A stretch of DNA of 32,693 nt from Microcaldota archaeon (GCA_021797495.1 JAJZZO010000001.1:47533-80225); one strand, 5' to 3'; positions 1 through 8,180 are shown, counted from the stretch's first letter. Notes: a model not told the origin generated them from the sequence alone. Made by a program: numbers and translations.

Positions 1-169
1 CGCGCTTGTTCATCGGCACCGAGGAAAAGCTGAACACAAGTCCGTTGCACCAGTACAGCGGCATGGTCCCAGATGGCGTTATTCTCTCCCTGAGCAAATC
101 GTCCATCCCAACTTTGACGACCTCGTGAACAACGAGCTCGGTTATCGGCGAAAAGCTTATTTTTACCAT
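1..169 (-). CDS. Truncated unknown gene (N-terminal 56 codons)
   Basis: The reading frame starts at ATG 169 and runs off the left edge of the window, so only about 56 residues are visible (begins MVKISFSPITELVVHEV). It starts 7 bases after the rpl37ae stop and is the last visible gene of the exosome superoperon, so it is probably co-transcribed with it. In other archaea this slot often holds RpoP or the KEOPS subunit Pcc1. The visible residues do not show the RpoP zinc ribbon and I do not recognise Pcc1. Function unassigned. Confidence 0.55.
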   Translation of the reverse strand, partial: MVKISFSPITELVVHEVVKVGMDDLLRERITPSGTMPLYWCNGLVFSFSSVPMNKR

Positions 170-176
170 TTGAATA

Positions 177-422
177 TCACTTTTTTTCTTTGCTCATGGC
201 TTCTATCTGCCTTTTTGCCACTTCTCCCGCTGCCGTTGTCATGGTGTACGCACCTCCCGCATAAATGGTTCCGCAGTGCCTGCATCTCCATATGCTTGTG
301 CTTATCCTTTTCACCGCGACAACTCCGCATTCCTCGCATTTGTAAAGTGCTATCTTCTCGGCTTTGACAGCCTTCTGCCTCTTCCTTATCCTGGCTCCAT
401 ACCTTATATTCGGGCTTGCCAT
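177..422 (-). CDS. rpl37ae: Ribosomal protein eL43 (L37Ae)
   Basis: Zinc-ribbon protein of the large ribosomal subunit. The 81-residue product is basic at the N terminus (MASPNIRYGARIRKRQKAV) and carries two CxxC knuckles (KCEECG near residue 28 and WRCRHCG near 46) that bind one zinc, followed by the family GGAYTM segment. Length is typical for archaeal eL43. It lies 4 bases downstream of rrp42 and belongs to the archaeal exosome superoperon, where this ribosomal gene commonly follows rrp42. Confidence 0.93.
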   Translation of the reverse strand: MASPNIRYGARIRKRQKAVKAEKIALYKCEECGVVAVKRISTSIWRCRHCGTIYAGGAYTMTTAAGEVAKRQIEAMSKEKK

Positions 423-426
423 AATA

Positions 427-1212
427 TCATCTCTTTGCGCTCTCTATGTGCTTGATAAACTCCTTGTGCTTTTCAAGCGCTATGTTTACCAGCTCTTCCA
501 CTTCATTCAATGTAAAACTTCCGCTCAAGCCCTTCTGCATGGCCCTCACCACTTTTCCGTCCGTGGCTACTGTGAGCCTTGCGTCCGTCGCGGCTTCCTC
601 AGCGCCGCTTGGGTCTATGACTATGGAGTTGCCTATCTTCGCAAAGGTTGACGAAGCTACGATGCTGTTTATCTCAAGCTTCTTGCTCCTGTCATTGTAA
701 TCCGCGGAACCATCCTTGTAAGTTGGCAGCCTAGCGTTTGCGATCGCAGCCATTGCCGCAAGCGTGCTCGCATCGAAAAGGTTTCCGTCATAGTTAAGCA
801 CGTATACGTCGACATATATGGTCCAGGCCTTTCCCTCTTCCAGGAAAAGATCCTCGAGCTTGACGCAGTTGCCTGCCCTTATGCCCCTGTCCACGACTCT
901 TGCGAGCTCTATCGCTTCAGGGCTCGGCGGCCCTGTCTCGTATTCCGCAGCAGCAAGAGGCAGCAGTTCGGCAGATATGACTATATTGCCCTGATCCGGG
1001 GTATCGGAATGTACGTCGTCCACCACTATCTTAGCGCCGGCGAGCACCCTGGTATTGCCCATGTCAACCTGTGCGGATCCCTCGGCATGGTCTATTACGT
1101 CAGTTTTTACCGCTATATTCCTGTAGTCCATTGCCTTGCGCCCGTCTTCGCGTTCGCCCTTTGCAATAATTTCTCTTATATAATCGCTTTTTATAATCTC
1201 TATCGCGCCCAT
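427..1212 (-). CDS. rrp42: Exosome complex subunit Rrp42
   Basis: Non-catalytic RNase PH-like subunit of the archaeal exosome. It pairs with Rrp41 to form the hexameric 3'-5' RNA-degrading ring and helps bind RNA. The product shows the RNase PH fold signatures, including REDGRK near the N terminus and the VDMGNTRVLAGAK strand. I place the start at ATG 1212 (MGAIEIIKSD) because GGTGAT lies 5 bases upstream. The longer frame to 1230 would overlap rrp41 and lacks such a signal. The rrp41 stop TGA is embedded in this Shine-Dalgarno-like motif, so the two subunits are tightly coupled in translation. Confidence 0.93.
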   Translation of the reverse strand: MGAIEIIKSDYIREIIAKGEREDGRKAMDYRNIAVKTDVIDHAEGSAQVDMGNTRVLAGAKIVVDDVHSDTPDQGNIVISAELLPLAAAEYETGPPSPEAIELARVVDRGIRAGNCVKLEDLFLEEGKAWTIYVDVYVLNYDGNLFDASTLAAMAAIANARLPTYKDGSADYNDRSKKLEINSIVASSTFAKIGNSIVIDPSGAEEAATDARLTVATDGKVVRAMQKGLSGSFTLNEVEELVNIALEKHKEFIKHIESAKR

Positions 1213-1216
1213 GCAA

Positions 1217-1942
1217 TCACCTGCTTTCATATATTGCCTTCAAGGCATCCCTTTGCACCTTAGATATGGTCTTTCCGGCATCTATTACCATGTCCATGCC
1301 CTCCTTGAGCTGTTTTTTGTCAAGCCCTCCATCCATCTGAAGGAGCAATATCTCGTTGCTTTTCGGTGATATCGCCATAGGCATGTCGGCATCGGAGTAG
1401 TTGTCCTCTATCATGTTAACGTCGAGTACTACGTGTTCTCCTATCCTTCCAGCGCTTACAGCATATACCAAGTCCTTCATCTTTATTCCGGCGTTTGCCA
1501 ATGCAACAGCCGCAGCTGTGATGCCTGCAGCGCGCGTGCCTCCGTCGCTCTGTAGTATCTCTATGAATATATCTATCTCGCTTCCGGGGAATTCGTTGAG
1601 AAATATCACATTCTCAAAGACCTCCTTCGTGACCTTCGATATCTCTATTGCCCTTCTGTTCGGGCCGCTCCTTCCGTGTTCGCCAAGCCCCGAAAAAGGA
1701 GCCATGGAATACCTGCATTTAATAACAGCCTTCGTGGGGTCAGCGGTATGCTTTGGCATGGCCTCTTTTGGGCCGTATACCGCTGCCAATACTCTGTTGT
1801 TGCCCCATTCCAGGTATGCCGAACCCTGTGCGTTCTTGAGCACGTTGGCCTCTATCTTCAAGGGCCTAAGCTCGCCAAAGCTGCGTCCATCCAGCCTTTT
1901 GCCGTTTACTATAAGTTCTGGTTTGTTTAACGAAGAAGCCAT
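1217..1942 (-). CDS. rrp41: Exosome complex catalytic subunit Rrp41
   Basis: Catalytic phosphorolytic subunit of the archaeal exosome, releasing NDPs from RNA 3' ends or adding A-rich tails in reverse. The 241-residue protein keeps the residues known for catalysis in this family: R96-R97 (SGPNRRAIE), R137 in the phosphate-binding GGTRAAG loop, and acidic D180 and D186 (EDNYSDAD). ATG 1942 is preceded by GTGGTTTT, the ribosome-binding pattern repeated in this window. It sits between rrp4 and rrp42, 4 bases from the latter, in one transcription unit. Confidence 0.95.
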   Translation of the reverse strand: MASSLNKPELIVNGKRLDGRSFGELRPLKIEANVLKNAQGSAYLEWGNNRVLAAVYGPKEAMPKHTADPTKAVIKCRYSMAPFSGLGEHGRSGPNRRAIEISKVTKEVFENVIFLNEFPGSEIDIFIEILQSDGGTRAAGITAAAVALANAGIKMKDLVYAVSAGRIGEHVVLDVNMIEDNYSDADMPMAISPKSNEILLLQMDGGLDKKQLKEGMDMVIDAGKTISKVQRDALKAIYESR

Positions 1943-2013
1943 AAAACCACTTCAGAATCGAAAAATCACAAAAATCTGCATATCTTTTTCAACACAATAA
2001 TATAATAAGCTTT

Positions 2014-2637
2014 TTAGCCGTTTTTTATGCCAGCTTCGGCTTCAAGCATACCCTTTATCCTCTCTGTAAGGCCGCTGGTATGGGCTTCCCTTTCCACCGT
2101 CTTAATTGCCTCTATCGCTAGCGCCACGTCGCCGCCGTTGAGCCATATTATGCCGTTCCTGCCTATTATTATCCTTGAGCCTGTAAGCCTGGAAATCTGG
2201 TTTACCATAGTCTCGCTTTTGCCTATTATGCGCGGTATCCTCACCGGCTTCACATATATGGTCTGCCCCAGGGCGAGCTTCCTCGGCCTCTCCAGTATCG
2301 CCAGCCTTTTTCTTTCGACGTCGGCAACAGTTGCCTCTATTATGTCATTGGCTGCGAAGCTTGGCCCAGAGTCGAACTTGCTGGTGATTATAAGCCCCTG
2401 CGCGAACTCCGTGAGCATCACGTTGTATATTCCAGCTCTTGTGGGCCTTTCGACCACGCCTATGACGCTGTCCCCTATCCTGGGTTTCCACATCCCCTCG
2501 AGCGGCACGATGTCTTTTCTTTCAGTATCATAAAACCCCATTATGTTGGAATAAGCTTTCCCGTTGTAAACTGCGACGTACTCGTTGCGCTTGGCCTCTT
2601 TAGGGAGTTCTTCACCTGGTGTTATAAACTGTCTCAT
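2014..2637 (-). CDS. rrp4: Exosome complex RNA-binding cap subunit Rrp4
   Basis: Cap subunit of the exosome that binds substrate RNA above the Rrp41/42 ring. The order is an N-terminal domain (ITPGEEL), an S1-like central domain (IGDSVIGVVER, residues about 55-115) and a C-terminal KH domain with the GRNGIIWLNG motif. Length (207) is a little shorter than many archaeal Rrp4 proteins. It starts 4 bases after the SBDS stop. A 71-base AT-rich gap separates it from rrp41, the largest gap inside this operon, leaving room for an internal promoter or processing site. Confidence 0.93.
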   Translation of the reverse strand: MRQFITPGEELPKEAKRNEYVAVYNGKAYSNIMGFYDTERKDIVPLEGMWKPRIGDSVIGVVERPTRAGIYNVMLTEFAQGLIITSKFDSGPSFAANDIIEATVADVERKRLAILERPRKLALGQTIYVKPVRIPRIIGKSETMVNQISRLTGSRIIIGRNGIIWLNGGDVALAIEAIKTVEREAHTSGLTERIKGMLEAEAGIKNG

Positions 2638-2641
2638 GCGA

Positions 2642-3331
2642 TCATTTGCCTTCTATTATTTTCGTCTCCACCCTTCCCTGCGTCGCCTTGTTGAGCTTGT
2701 CGTAAAATTCATTCTGCATGCCTGCAGGGAATTCGACGAGGGCTTTCAAGCTGCCGTTGTTCATCCATTCCTCGGACTTGAGCCCGAATTGTTTAAGGGT
2801 GTTGTAGCACCTGTTCACCGAATCTGCTGGTATGACAACCTCTATGCGTATGTTGGTGAATTTTATCGGGAGTATAATGCTTATTTTCTTTACTACGTCC
2901 TCGACCTGTTCGTTCGCATTCTTGAACGGGTCTATGGAAACCTTCGCCTCTTTCATTGCATTTTCCACGCGCATTGCCGTGGCGGGGGCGTTGGTCCTGG
3001 GATCTATGGAGTTTCTCGCTATTATGTCGATTATCTGTTTCCTTTTCTCTTCAAGCATTTTCGCTTTTTGTTCTGTTGTTATTGGCAGATCGCCCTTTTT
3101 GAGTATCTGATCCACAACCGAAGCCAAATCCGTAGTGCCGAACACCTTCTTAAGTTTGTCATCGCTCTGGCGCTCTCCCTTCCGCGCATCCTTGAATACC
3201 TGTTCCGCTTCAAGCACCGAAAGTACTTCCTTCCTTTTTCCAGTGACGTATTCGTACGCCATGTCCGCGTCTACGAGAATCTCAAAGCTGTCTTTGCCGT
3301 TTTCATATTTTGCTATCACAGTCTTTGACAT
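2642..3331 (-). CDS. Ribosome maturation protein SDO1/SBDS homolog
   Basis: Archaeal homolog of the Shwachman-Bodian-Diamond protein, which works with EF-2-type GTPases to release the anti-association factor eIF6 from the 50S subunit. The sequence shows the N-terminal FYSH domain (VIAKYENGKDSFEILVD, with FKDARKGER), the helical middle domain (DPRTNAPATAMRVENAM) and the ferredoxin-like C-terminal domain (FTNIRIEVVIPA). I use ATG 3331 because GTGGTTTG precedes it; an upstream in-frame TTG at 3343 would touch the psmA stop. The SBDS-exosome-proteasome linkage is a known conserved archaeal neighbourhood. Confidence 0.94.
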   Translation of the reverse strand: MSKTVIAKYENGKDSFEILVDADMAYEYVTGKRKEVLSVLEAEQVFKDARKGERQSDDKLKKVFGTTDLASVVDQILKKGDLPITTEQKAKMLEEKRKQIIDIIARNSIDPRTNAPATAMRVENAMKEAKVSIDPFKNANEQVEDVVKKISIILPIKFTNIRIEVVIPADSVNRCYNTLKQFGLKSEEWMNNGSLKALVEFPAGMQNEFYDKLNKATQGRVETKIIEGK

Positions 3332-3339
3332 CAAACCAC

Positions 3340-4035
3340 TCAAAGGTACGAGTTTATGTCTTTTATGTCGAATTGCTTGTAGCCCTTAGCCTTTGTTACC
3401 GTTGATATGTCTAAATTCTCCGGAGAAAGCTTCTTCTCGTTTATTTTCTTAAGTATGCCTACCCCGAGGTTTATGGCATCGTTGAGCTTCATTCCTTCCC
3501 TGTATTCTTTTACCAATACCTCTTCTGCTACCTTTTTGCCTATTCCTATGGCATCAGCCTTGTATCCCGAGAATGAGGCTCCGGGCTCCACCTCGTAAAG
3601 CCTGTAATCGGTATCGAGCCCTCCGATAAGCAAAGAGATTGCGTAAGGCCTCAAGCCGCCATATTGCGTAGCCATCTGCATTTCCTCAGATATTTCCCTT
3701 GCAACGGTCTCTACGGATTCAGTTTCATCGTAAACCATCCTGTGCGTTTGGGTCTTCGTGCGCATCATACCTACAACGTGCAGTCCGTCTGATACGAGCC
3801 CGCTGTATGTGGTCCCTATGAACGAATCCACCTTGAAGATTTTCTGCACCGTGCTCGGTATTATAAGCGGTTCGACTATATTCTTGTGCGCTATGAGTAC
3901 AACTCCGTCATCTGCTATTATCCCTATGGATGTCGCTCCCTTCCTTACTGCTTCCTTTGCGTACTCTACCTGGAACAGCCTTCCGTCAGGGCTGAACATC
4001 ACTCCTCTGTCATAAGCTTGTATGTTCGGGTACAT
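3340..4035 (-). CDS. psmA: 20S proteasome alpha subunit
   Basis: Structural alpha subunit of the archaeal 20S proteasome; seven copies form the outer gate ring that docks PAN/Cdc48-type ATPases. The N terminus has the conserved alpha signature YDRGVMFSPDGRLFQVEYA, followed by the usual NTN-hydrolase strands (GATSIGIIADDGVVLIAHK). Length (231) is normal. It is the first gene of the superoperon. GGTGA sits about 4 bases before the ATG. No beta subunit gene is in this window. Confidence 0.95.
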   Translation of the reverse strand: MYPNIQAYDRGVMFSPDGRLFQVEYAKEAVRKGATSIGIIADDGVVLIAHKNIVEPLIIPSTVQKIFKVDSFIGTTYSGLVSDGLHVVGMMRTKTQTHRMVYDETESVETVAREISEEMQMATQYGGLRPYAISLLIGGLDTDYRLYEVEPGASFSGYKADAIGIGKKVAEEVLVKEYREGMKLNDAINLGVGILKKINEKKLSPENLDISTVTKAKGYKQFDIKDINSYL

Positions 4036-4078
4036 CTATTCACCAATTAAAACCTTTTCTTATCTATTTTAGATTACT

Positions 4079-4090
4079 GCTTTTTAAACA
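4079..4090 (-). promoter_or_regulatory. TATA-like box of the psmA-exosome superoperon
   Basis: On the minus strand this reads GCTTTTTAAACA-like AT-rich sequence (GTTTAAAAAGC core). Placed by the usual 26-base spacing, transcription would start near 4058, giving a leader of about 22 bases that contains the GGTGA ribosome-binding motif at 4040-4044. The rest of the 4036-4229 gap is AT-rich with no gene I can support. Confidence 0.45.
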
Positions 4091-4229
4091 TGACACTTAA
4101 AAAATTTTATCTTCCTGCGCACACACAAAACGGAAATGGGCTTTGTATCTTAAAACTAAGTCACATACCCTAAAATACAGTTGGTATTATAAATTTTTAA
4201 CTGTTTGCGGAGTAAGGCCCAAACATGCA

Positions 4230-4751
4230 TTAATCCTGGTAACTCAATCCTGATAGCTTATGTATCCTATCCTTGAGCCCTTCGTAAGCTATTGCCGCCA
4301 GTTCATCGAATGAAGCCGCGTTCGCTGTGGCCATTTTCGTCTCCTTCAGGATGTCAGAAAAATTCTTATATATTTTTTCCGCTTCTTGCCCTATCCTTTT
4401 TACCGATTCGCCTTTGTCCGCCACGCTTTTCATGTATGTTTTGTACAGGTTTGATATTTCTGCTTCAAAAACAAGCTTTATGTAATTTGTGTAAAGCGAC
4501 TCCTCGTTGCTCAGTATTCTCTTAGCTACGCTCTCAGGTACCCCTAATCTGGCCATGCTACTGCCAAAACTGGAATTCAAATCTGCAAATTCTTCTTCAA
4601 GCCTGGGCCTGAACTCCTCCAGAAGCCTAGTTTTTTCCTTATAAATGGCAATATCTTCGGGGTTCATAGCCGTTCCGTAAGTCCTTCCTCTAATCATTAT
4701 GCTTACGTTTTCGTCAACGCTACGCTCATCTTTAGATTTTGAACGATCCAA
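4230..4751 (-). CDS. Unknown helical protein
   Basis: A 173-residue charged, probably all-helical protein with no signal peptide or membrane segment. Residues about 30-140 are rich in Glu, Lys and Leu with long stretches compatible with coiled coil (KEKTRLLEEFRPRLEEEF). I do not recognise a family. The start is uncertain: the frame opens at TTG 4751, and the first in-frame ATG is at 4697 (MIRGRTYG). A TATA-like stretch near 4796-4804 on the minus strand fits transcription starting around 4770. It stands alone between the psmA promoter region and a plus-strand rhodanese gene. Confidence 0.6.
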   Translation of the reverse strand: MDRSKSKDERSVDENVSIMIRGRTYGTAMNPEDIAIYKEKTRLLEEFRPRLEEEFADLNSSFGSSMARLGVPESVAKRILSNEESLYTNYIKLVFEAEISNLYKTYMKSVADKGESVKRIGQEAEKIYKNFSDILKETKMATANAASFDELAAIAYEGLKDRIHKLSGLSYQD

Positions 4752-4911
4752 GCAAAAACCTACGAGAAGCCTGTATCATTGTAATGACGCGAATAAATAT
4801 ATAAAATATCCTGAAACAGGCATATGCCAAAAACTGGACGATTCTCGCAATTTTACCTGATTCCCTTAATTTCAAATGAATTTTTAAAAACAAACAGGTA
4901 AGAAAACTAGT

Positions 4912-5226
4912 ATGCAGGAAATAAGATTCGAAGAAGCCATAGAAGCAGCACGGAAGAACGGGACGAAGATAGTCTGGCTCGGGTCCGAACCTGTGGACTA
5001 CATAAACAGTCTGCTGGAACTTGAAGCAGGCATCATAAAAGCCGCAAACCCTATGGAGATGCTCAACGCGCCGAAAGAGGAGGCGCTGGAATACCAAGGC
5101 ACGATACTGATGTGCTACCACGGCAATACTTCGGCTTTCGTTTCGGAGATGCTGAAAGACAAGCACGGCGTGGAAACATTCAACCTAAAAGGAGGCATAA
5201 CCTCTGTTGTCGGGGAGATTTTCTAG
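4912..5226 (+). CDS. Short rhodanese-like domain protein
   Basis: Single compact rhodanese fold (104 residues), a family that carries persulfide on an active-site cysteine for sulfur transfer or thiol chemistry. The active loop is CYHGNTS, with the candidate catalytic Cys at residue 68, followed by the usual helix (AFVSEMLKDKHG) and the closing strand and loop (VETFNLKGGITSVV). An HGNTS loop instead of the common GxRS loop suggests altered substrate preference. It ends 4 bases before the convergent pop5 gene. Substrate unknown. Confidence 0.8.
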   Translation: MQEIRFEEAIEAARKNGTKIVWLGSEPVDYINSLLELEAGIIKAANPMEMLNAPKEEALEYQGTILMCYHGNTSAFVSEMLKDKHGVETFNLKGGITSVVGEIF

Positions 5227-5230
5227 CGGT

Positions 5231-5533
5231 CTATTTCAACAGCGCTTTCAATGTACCCGAGCTTTTCAGCGTATAAATCCCAGTCTCCATGCTTCCAAGC
5301 CTTTTTATCAGTGAGAAGACAAGCAGCATTCTCTTGTAGCCCCTTAACCTGCACCTCATTACGATATGGTTCTTGTCAACAACGCTTATGAGCTTGGGCG
5401 ATATATCGTAATATCCGAGCTGACCCACTAAAGAGAGCACGGCCTGTTTCACCAACCGCTCAAGCTCTTCCTTTTCCACCACGATATCTGCCGTAGTCTC
5501 AAGCAGCATGTAGCGTTTCTTATCTCTTATCAC
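5231..5533 (-). CDS. rnp2: RNase P protein component 2 (Pop5)
   Basis: Protein subunit of archaeal RNase P, which with Rpp30 supports catalysis of tRNA 5' maturation. The 100-residue product has the Pop5 pattern: KRYMLLET first strand, LVGQLGYYDISPKLISV, an RCRLRGYKRMLLVFSLI core and the terminal SSGTLKALLK. It starts at GTG 5533, preceded by GGTAAT at 7 bases, inside the last 14 bases of rpp30, so the two subunits are translationally coupled as in other archaea. Symbol follows the archaeal Rnp2 naming. Confidence 0.88.
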   Translation of the reverse strand: MIRDKKRYMLLETTADIVVEKEELERLVKQAVLSLVGQLGYYDISPKLISVVDKNHIVMRCRLRGYKRMLLVFSLIKRLGSMETGIYTLKSSGTLKALLK

Positions 5534-6065
5534 TTGAATTACCTTTTCCCACGACTATGTGCTTGTTCGAAGAGACCGCTTTCCTTGCCTCGTCCTCTTC
5601 CAATCCTAAGGCTTCACCTATGGCAATCAGCTGTACTGCCGCAAGGTTCTCAATGCTGCTTTTTGCAAGGGTAGCCAAGCATATGTTTACATTTCTTTTT
5701 ATCATCAACTCCGTGCATTCGGCCATTTTTCCCATGAGCAGTGCCCTGTACGTGCCATAAGCCATTTCTATGATCGAAGCGTCTATCACGAATGCCGTAC
5801 CGTAATCCACCATGTCGCGCACGTATTTCTGAAGCTCCTTGACAGATTCCAAATCCTGCGGCGCTATTGCCCGTATGCCGTTTTTGAGGTACGGTCCGGC
5901 CCCCTCCTTTTGCGAGGAATAAAGCATCACGTTTCCGTTTGCCGTCCCAGGGTCCCTGGAAAAATAGAAATCCTTTCCCTCGACAAAAATAGATTTGAAA
6001 CCCAGACGCTTTGCAAGGCTTTCGTCCATGCCAGTGCTTGTCCGCACCAAGTCGTAATAATCCAA
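5520..6065 (-). CDS. rnp3: RNase P protein component 3 (Rpp30), divergent
   Basis: Probable Rpp30 subunit of archaeal RNase P (TIM-barrel-like fold). Identification rests partly on context, since Rpp30 normally overlaps Pop5 in archaea, and partly on the N-terminal YYDLVRTSTGMDESLAKRLGF segment and the C-terminal RNVNICLATLAKSSIENL stretch. At 181 residues it is shorter than typical (about 210-230). It uses a TTG start at 6065 with AGGTG a few bases upstream. That motif overlaps the TAG stop of the preceding orc1/cdc6 gene. Confidence 0.72.
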   Translation of the reverse strand: MDYYDLVRTSTGMDESLAKRLGFKSIFVEGKDFYFSRDPGTANGNVMLYSSQKEGAGPYLKNGIRAIAPQDLESVKELQKYVRDMVDYGTAFVIDASIIEMAYGTYRALLMGKMAECTELMIKRNVNICLATLAKSSIENLAAVQLIAIGEALGLEEDEARKAVSSNKHIVVGKGNSSDKR

Positions 6066-6073
6066 CGAAGCAC

Positions 6074-7306
6074 CTACCCGACGCCTGCGGCGTCTTCCTT
6101 CTTATCCATCGGGCCGTTCAATCCGAATATGTTCCTTTCGAGCACAGCCCTTGTCTTCTGCGTCGGGTACAAAAGCTTTATCAGCTTGGTGTGCCCGCGT
6201 ATGCCCTTGCTCGAATCGAATGATGCGATGAGCCCCTGCATCTCCAGCTCGGATATGTAGTTCCTGTACCAGCGCTCGCTTTTCGGCACCCTTTTCAGGC
6301 TTTCAGATATCGATTTGTACCTATTGTAGACCTCGCCGCTGAAAAGATAAGTATCTATCCCGTCAGTCAGTTTCTTGTAGGAACCTCCGCTCTGCGCAAG
6401 CAGTACTATCGAATACAAGACGAGCTTCTGATGCTCCGGAAGCGACGATATGAGCTCGTACACTATCTCGCTTTCCGCTATCTTCACCGCTTCCTCGGCC
6501 TCTTCCATCGTTATCCTATCCTTGCCATGCTCCTCTGCAATCTCTCCGGATTTCGAAAGTATCTTCAGCGAAAGCCTTGCGTCCCCTCCCTCTTTTGCCG
6601 CAGACGCCGCAATGAAATGGAGTATGTCCTCTGTAACTGTTCCGTTCTTGAAGCCCTTCATGGCCCTGTCTTTCAGTATCGCATAAATCTCATCCGAATA
6701 ATACGATGGGAAAACGAGCTCGCTTTCGTAAAGCGCAGACAGGCTTCTTGGATCAAGCTCCTCCTTGAACGACACCTTGTTGGATATGCCTATCATCGCT
6801 ACGCCTCCGGCCCTTATGTCGCTGTTTATCCTTGTCATCGTGTAGACAAGGTCGTCAAGGTCTTTTACCATGTCTATCTCGTCAAGCACCAGAACAAGTA
6901 TCTTGTTGTCCTCTTCTATCCAGTTGGTCAGTTTTTCATACAGGTCAACGGTGCCGTAGCCCCTTCTGGCATAGTTTGGCATGTGTTCCGCTATAACCTT
7001 GTTGAGAACCCTGAAGCGCGTGTTGTACATCCTGCAGTTAACGTAAGAAACCCTGGCTTTGGTATTCGGTATTTCTTTTATCTCTGTTATGACGTATTTA
7101 GTGCATGTGGTCTTGCCTGTGCCCGTTCTTCCGTATATGAAAAGGTTCCTGCCCTTCTCCCCTTCTAGAGCTGGCTTTATCGCCTTCTCGATGTTGTTTA
7201 TCTCCTTCTCCCTGAATATGAGCTTTTCCGGGGTATAATGCGGTGACAATACCTCACGCTGGGCAAATATCTTTGATTCGCCTATAAGGTCCTTCAAGGT
7301 CTGCAT
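6074..7306 (-). CDS. cdc6: Replication initiator Orc1/Cdc6
   Basis: AAA+ origin-recognition and helicase-loading protein. From ATG 7306 (410 residues) it shows Walker A GRTGTGKT at 59-66, Walker B with D142-E143 (LVLVLDEID), sensor 1 around IGISNKVSFKEELDPR, and a C-terminal winged-helix domain (EMQGLIASFDSSKGIRGHTKLI). I chose ATG 7306 because GGGGGT lies 5 bases upstream; the longer frame begins with TTG 7324. It lies between aIF1A and rpp30, an information-processing cluster. Archaeal origins often flank this gene, but I see no clear origin repeats here. Confidence 0.95.
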   Translation of the reverse strand: MQTLKDLIGESKIFAQREVLSPHYTPEKLIFREKEINNIEKAIKPALEGEKGRNLFIYGRTGTGKTTCTKYVITEIKEIPNTKARVSYVNCRMYNTRFRVLNKVIAEHMPNYARRGYGTVDLYEKLTNWIEEDNKILVLVLDEIDMVKDLDDLVYTMTRINSDIRAGGVAMIGISNKVSFKEELDPRSLSALYESELVFPSYYSDEIYAILKDRAMKGFKNGTVTEDILHFIAASAAKEGGDARLSLKILSKSGEIAEEHGKDRITMEEAEEAVKIAESEIVYELISSLPEHQKLVLYSIVLLAQSGGSYKKLTDGIDTYLFSGEVYNRYKSISESLKRVPKSERWYRNYISELEMQGLIASFDSSKGIRGHTKLIKLLYPTQKTRAVLERNIFGLNGPMDKKEDAAGVG

Positions 7307-7348
7307 GTTATACCCCCGTTTCAAGCATGCATCATGTGCATCGGATGC

Positions 7349-7669
7349 TTAACTTATCATGTTCATGCTCTTAAGCTTGCCTATGTCCATAAGGCTGTAG
7401 CGCCAGACTATGTCCCCCCTTTCGTTAGCCTGAACGCTCCACGGCTTTACAAGCACCACGTCGTTTTCCTTTATCCAAAACCTCCTCCTGAGCCTCCCAG
7501 GTATTATGCAGAGCCTCTGGTTTCCGTCACTGCAATCCACCATGAACCTTGTGGCTCCGACGAGTTTCAACACCCTGCCGACGACCTCGCCGTTCTGCGG
7601 CATCTTCGTCTGGTAGGATATAGGAGCGCCCCTCCTGCTGTCATGAGTCCTTCCTTCGTTTTTTCCCAT
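7349..7669 (-). CDS. eif1a: Translation initiation factor aIF1A
   Basis: OB-fold factor that binds the ribosomal A site during initiation. The 106-residue product carries the family core in order: MPQNGEVVGRVLKLVGATRF, VDCSDGNQRLCIIPGRLRRRFWI and VLVKPWSVQANERGDIVWRY. Basic N-terminal tail as usual. The start (ATG 7669) is 9 bases after the aIF2-beta stop, so both initiation factors are in one unit that continues into orc1/cdc6. Confidence 0.95.
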   Translation of the reverse strand: MGKNEGRTHDSRRGAPISYQTKMPQNGEVVGRVLKLVGATRFMVDCSDGNQRLCIIPGRLRRRFWIKENDVVLVKPWSVQANERGDIVWRYSLMDIGKLKSMNMIS

Positions 7670-7678
7670 ATTAAACCA

Positions 7679-8104
7679 TCAATAGTTCTTCAATCCGTAT
7701 CTCGCGCCGCACGCCTCGCATACAAGCATAAGCATGCCTCTTCCGGCATTCTCCAGATGCGTATCGGGCTTGTGGCATTCCCTGCATATGACGTAGGTCT
7801 CGAAATACTTGTGCACCTCCTTGTCGAGCTGTTCCTGTGCGAACCTGCCCGTAAGCACGAGCCTCTGGTCCTCCATGCTCGTCGGCACTCCGAACTCTTT
7901 GCTTAAATACCTGGCTATGTCGGTCACTTCCCTCCTTGCCTTGTCAGCTATGCTCGCTATGTTTCTTATCATCGTCTTGTTTCCCTGCACTATGGACTCT
8001 ACTGAAGGTATGACAAAATCCGATTTTTCGGCTTCAAGCGTAGGGAGTTTTGAAAACGCCCTATCGAGCAATTCCGAGTATTCCTTGTCATCTATTTGAA
8101 TCAC
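7679..8104 (-). CDS. eif2b: Translation initiation factor aIF2 subunit beta
   Basis: Beta subunit of the aIF2 ternary complex that delivers initiator tRNA. It has the N-terminal helix, the central alpha-beta domain (SVESIVQGNKTMIRNIASIAD) and a C-terminal zinc ribbon with CRECHKPDTH and CEACGARYG knuckles. About 141 residues, normal length. No clean ATG exists: the frame opens at TTG 8107 or GTG 8104. A minus-strand TATA-like AAATATTTTA lies about 27 bases upstream of GTG 8104, so I favour leaderless initiation there. Confidence 0.92.
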   Translation of the reverse strand: MIQIDDKEYSELLDRAFSKLPTLEAEKSDFVIPSVESIVQGNKTMIRNIASIADKARREVTDIARYLSKEFGVPTSMEDQRLVLTGRFAQEQLDKEVHKYFETYVICRECHKPDTHLENAGRGMLMLVCEACGARYGLKNY

Positions 8105-8180
8105 CAATTACTATATTTTCAAGAATAAAATATTTAGCATATGCCATCTTAACATATACCTATTCTTATTTCCGCAAACC

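Noticed and set aside
4732-5166. 144-residue minus-strand frame over the rhodanese gene
   Set aside because: It is the shadow of the rhodanese frame; only the plus-strand product has a recognisable fold and active loop.
7307-7348. Replication origin next to cdc6
   Set aside because: The flanks of cdc6 are short or coding and I found no repeated origin-recognition-box-like sequence or AT-rich unwinding element.
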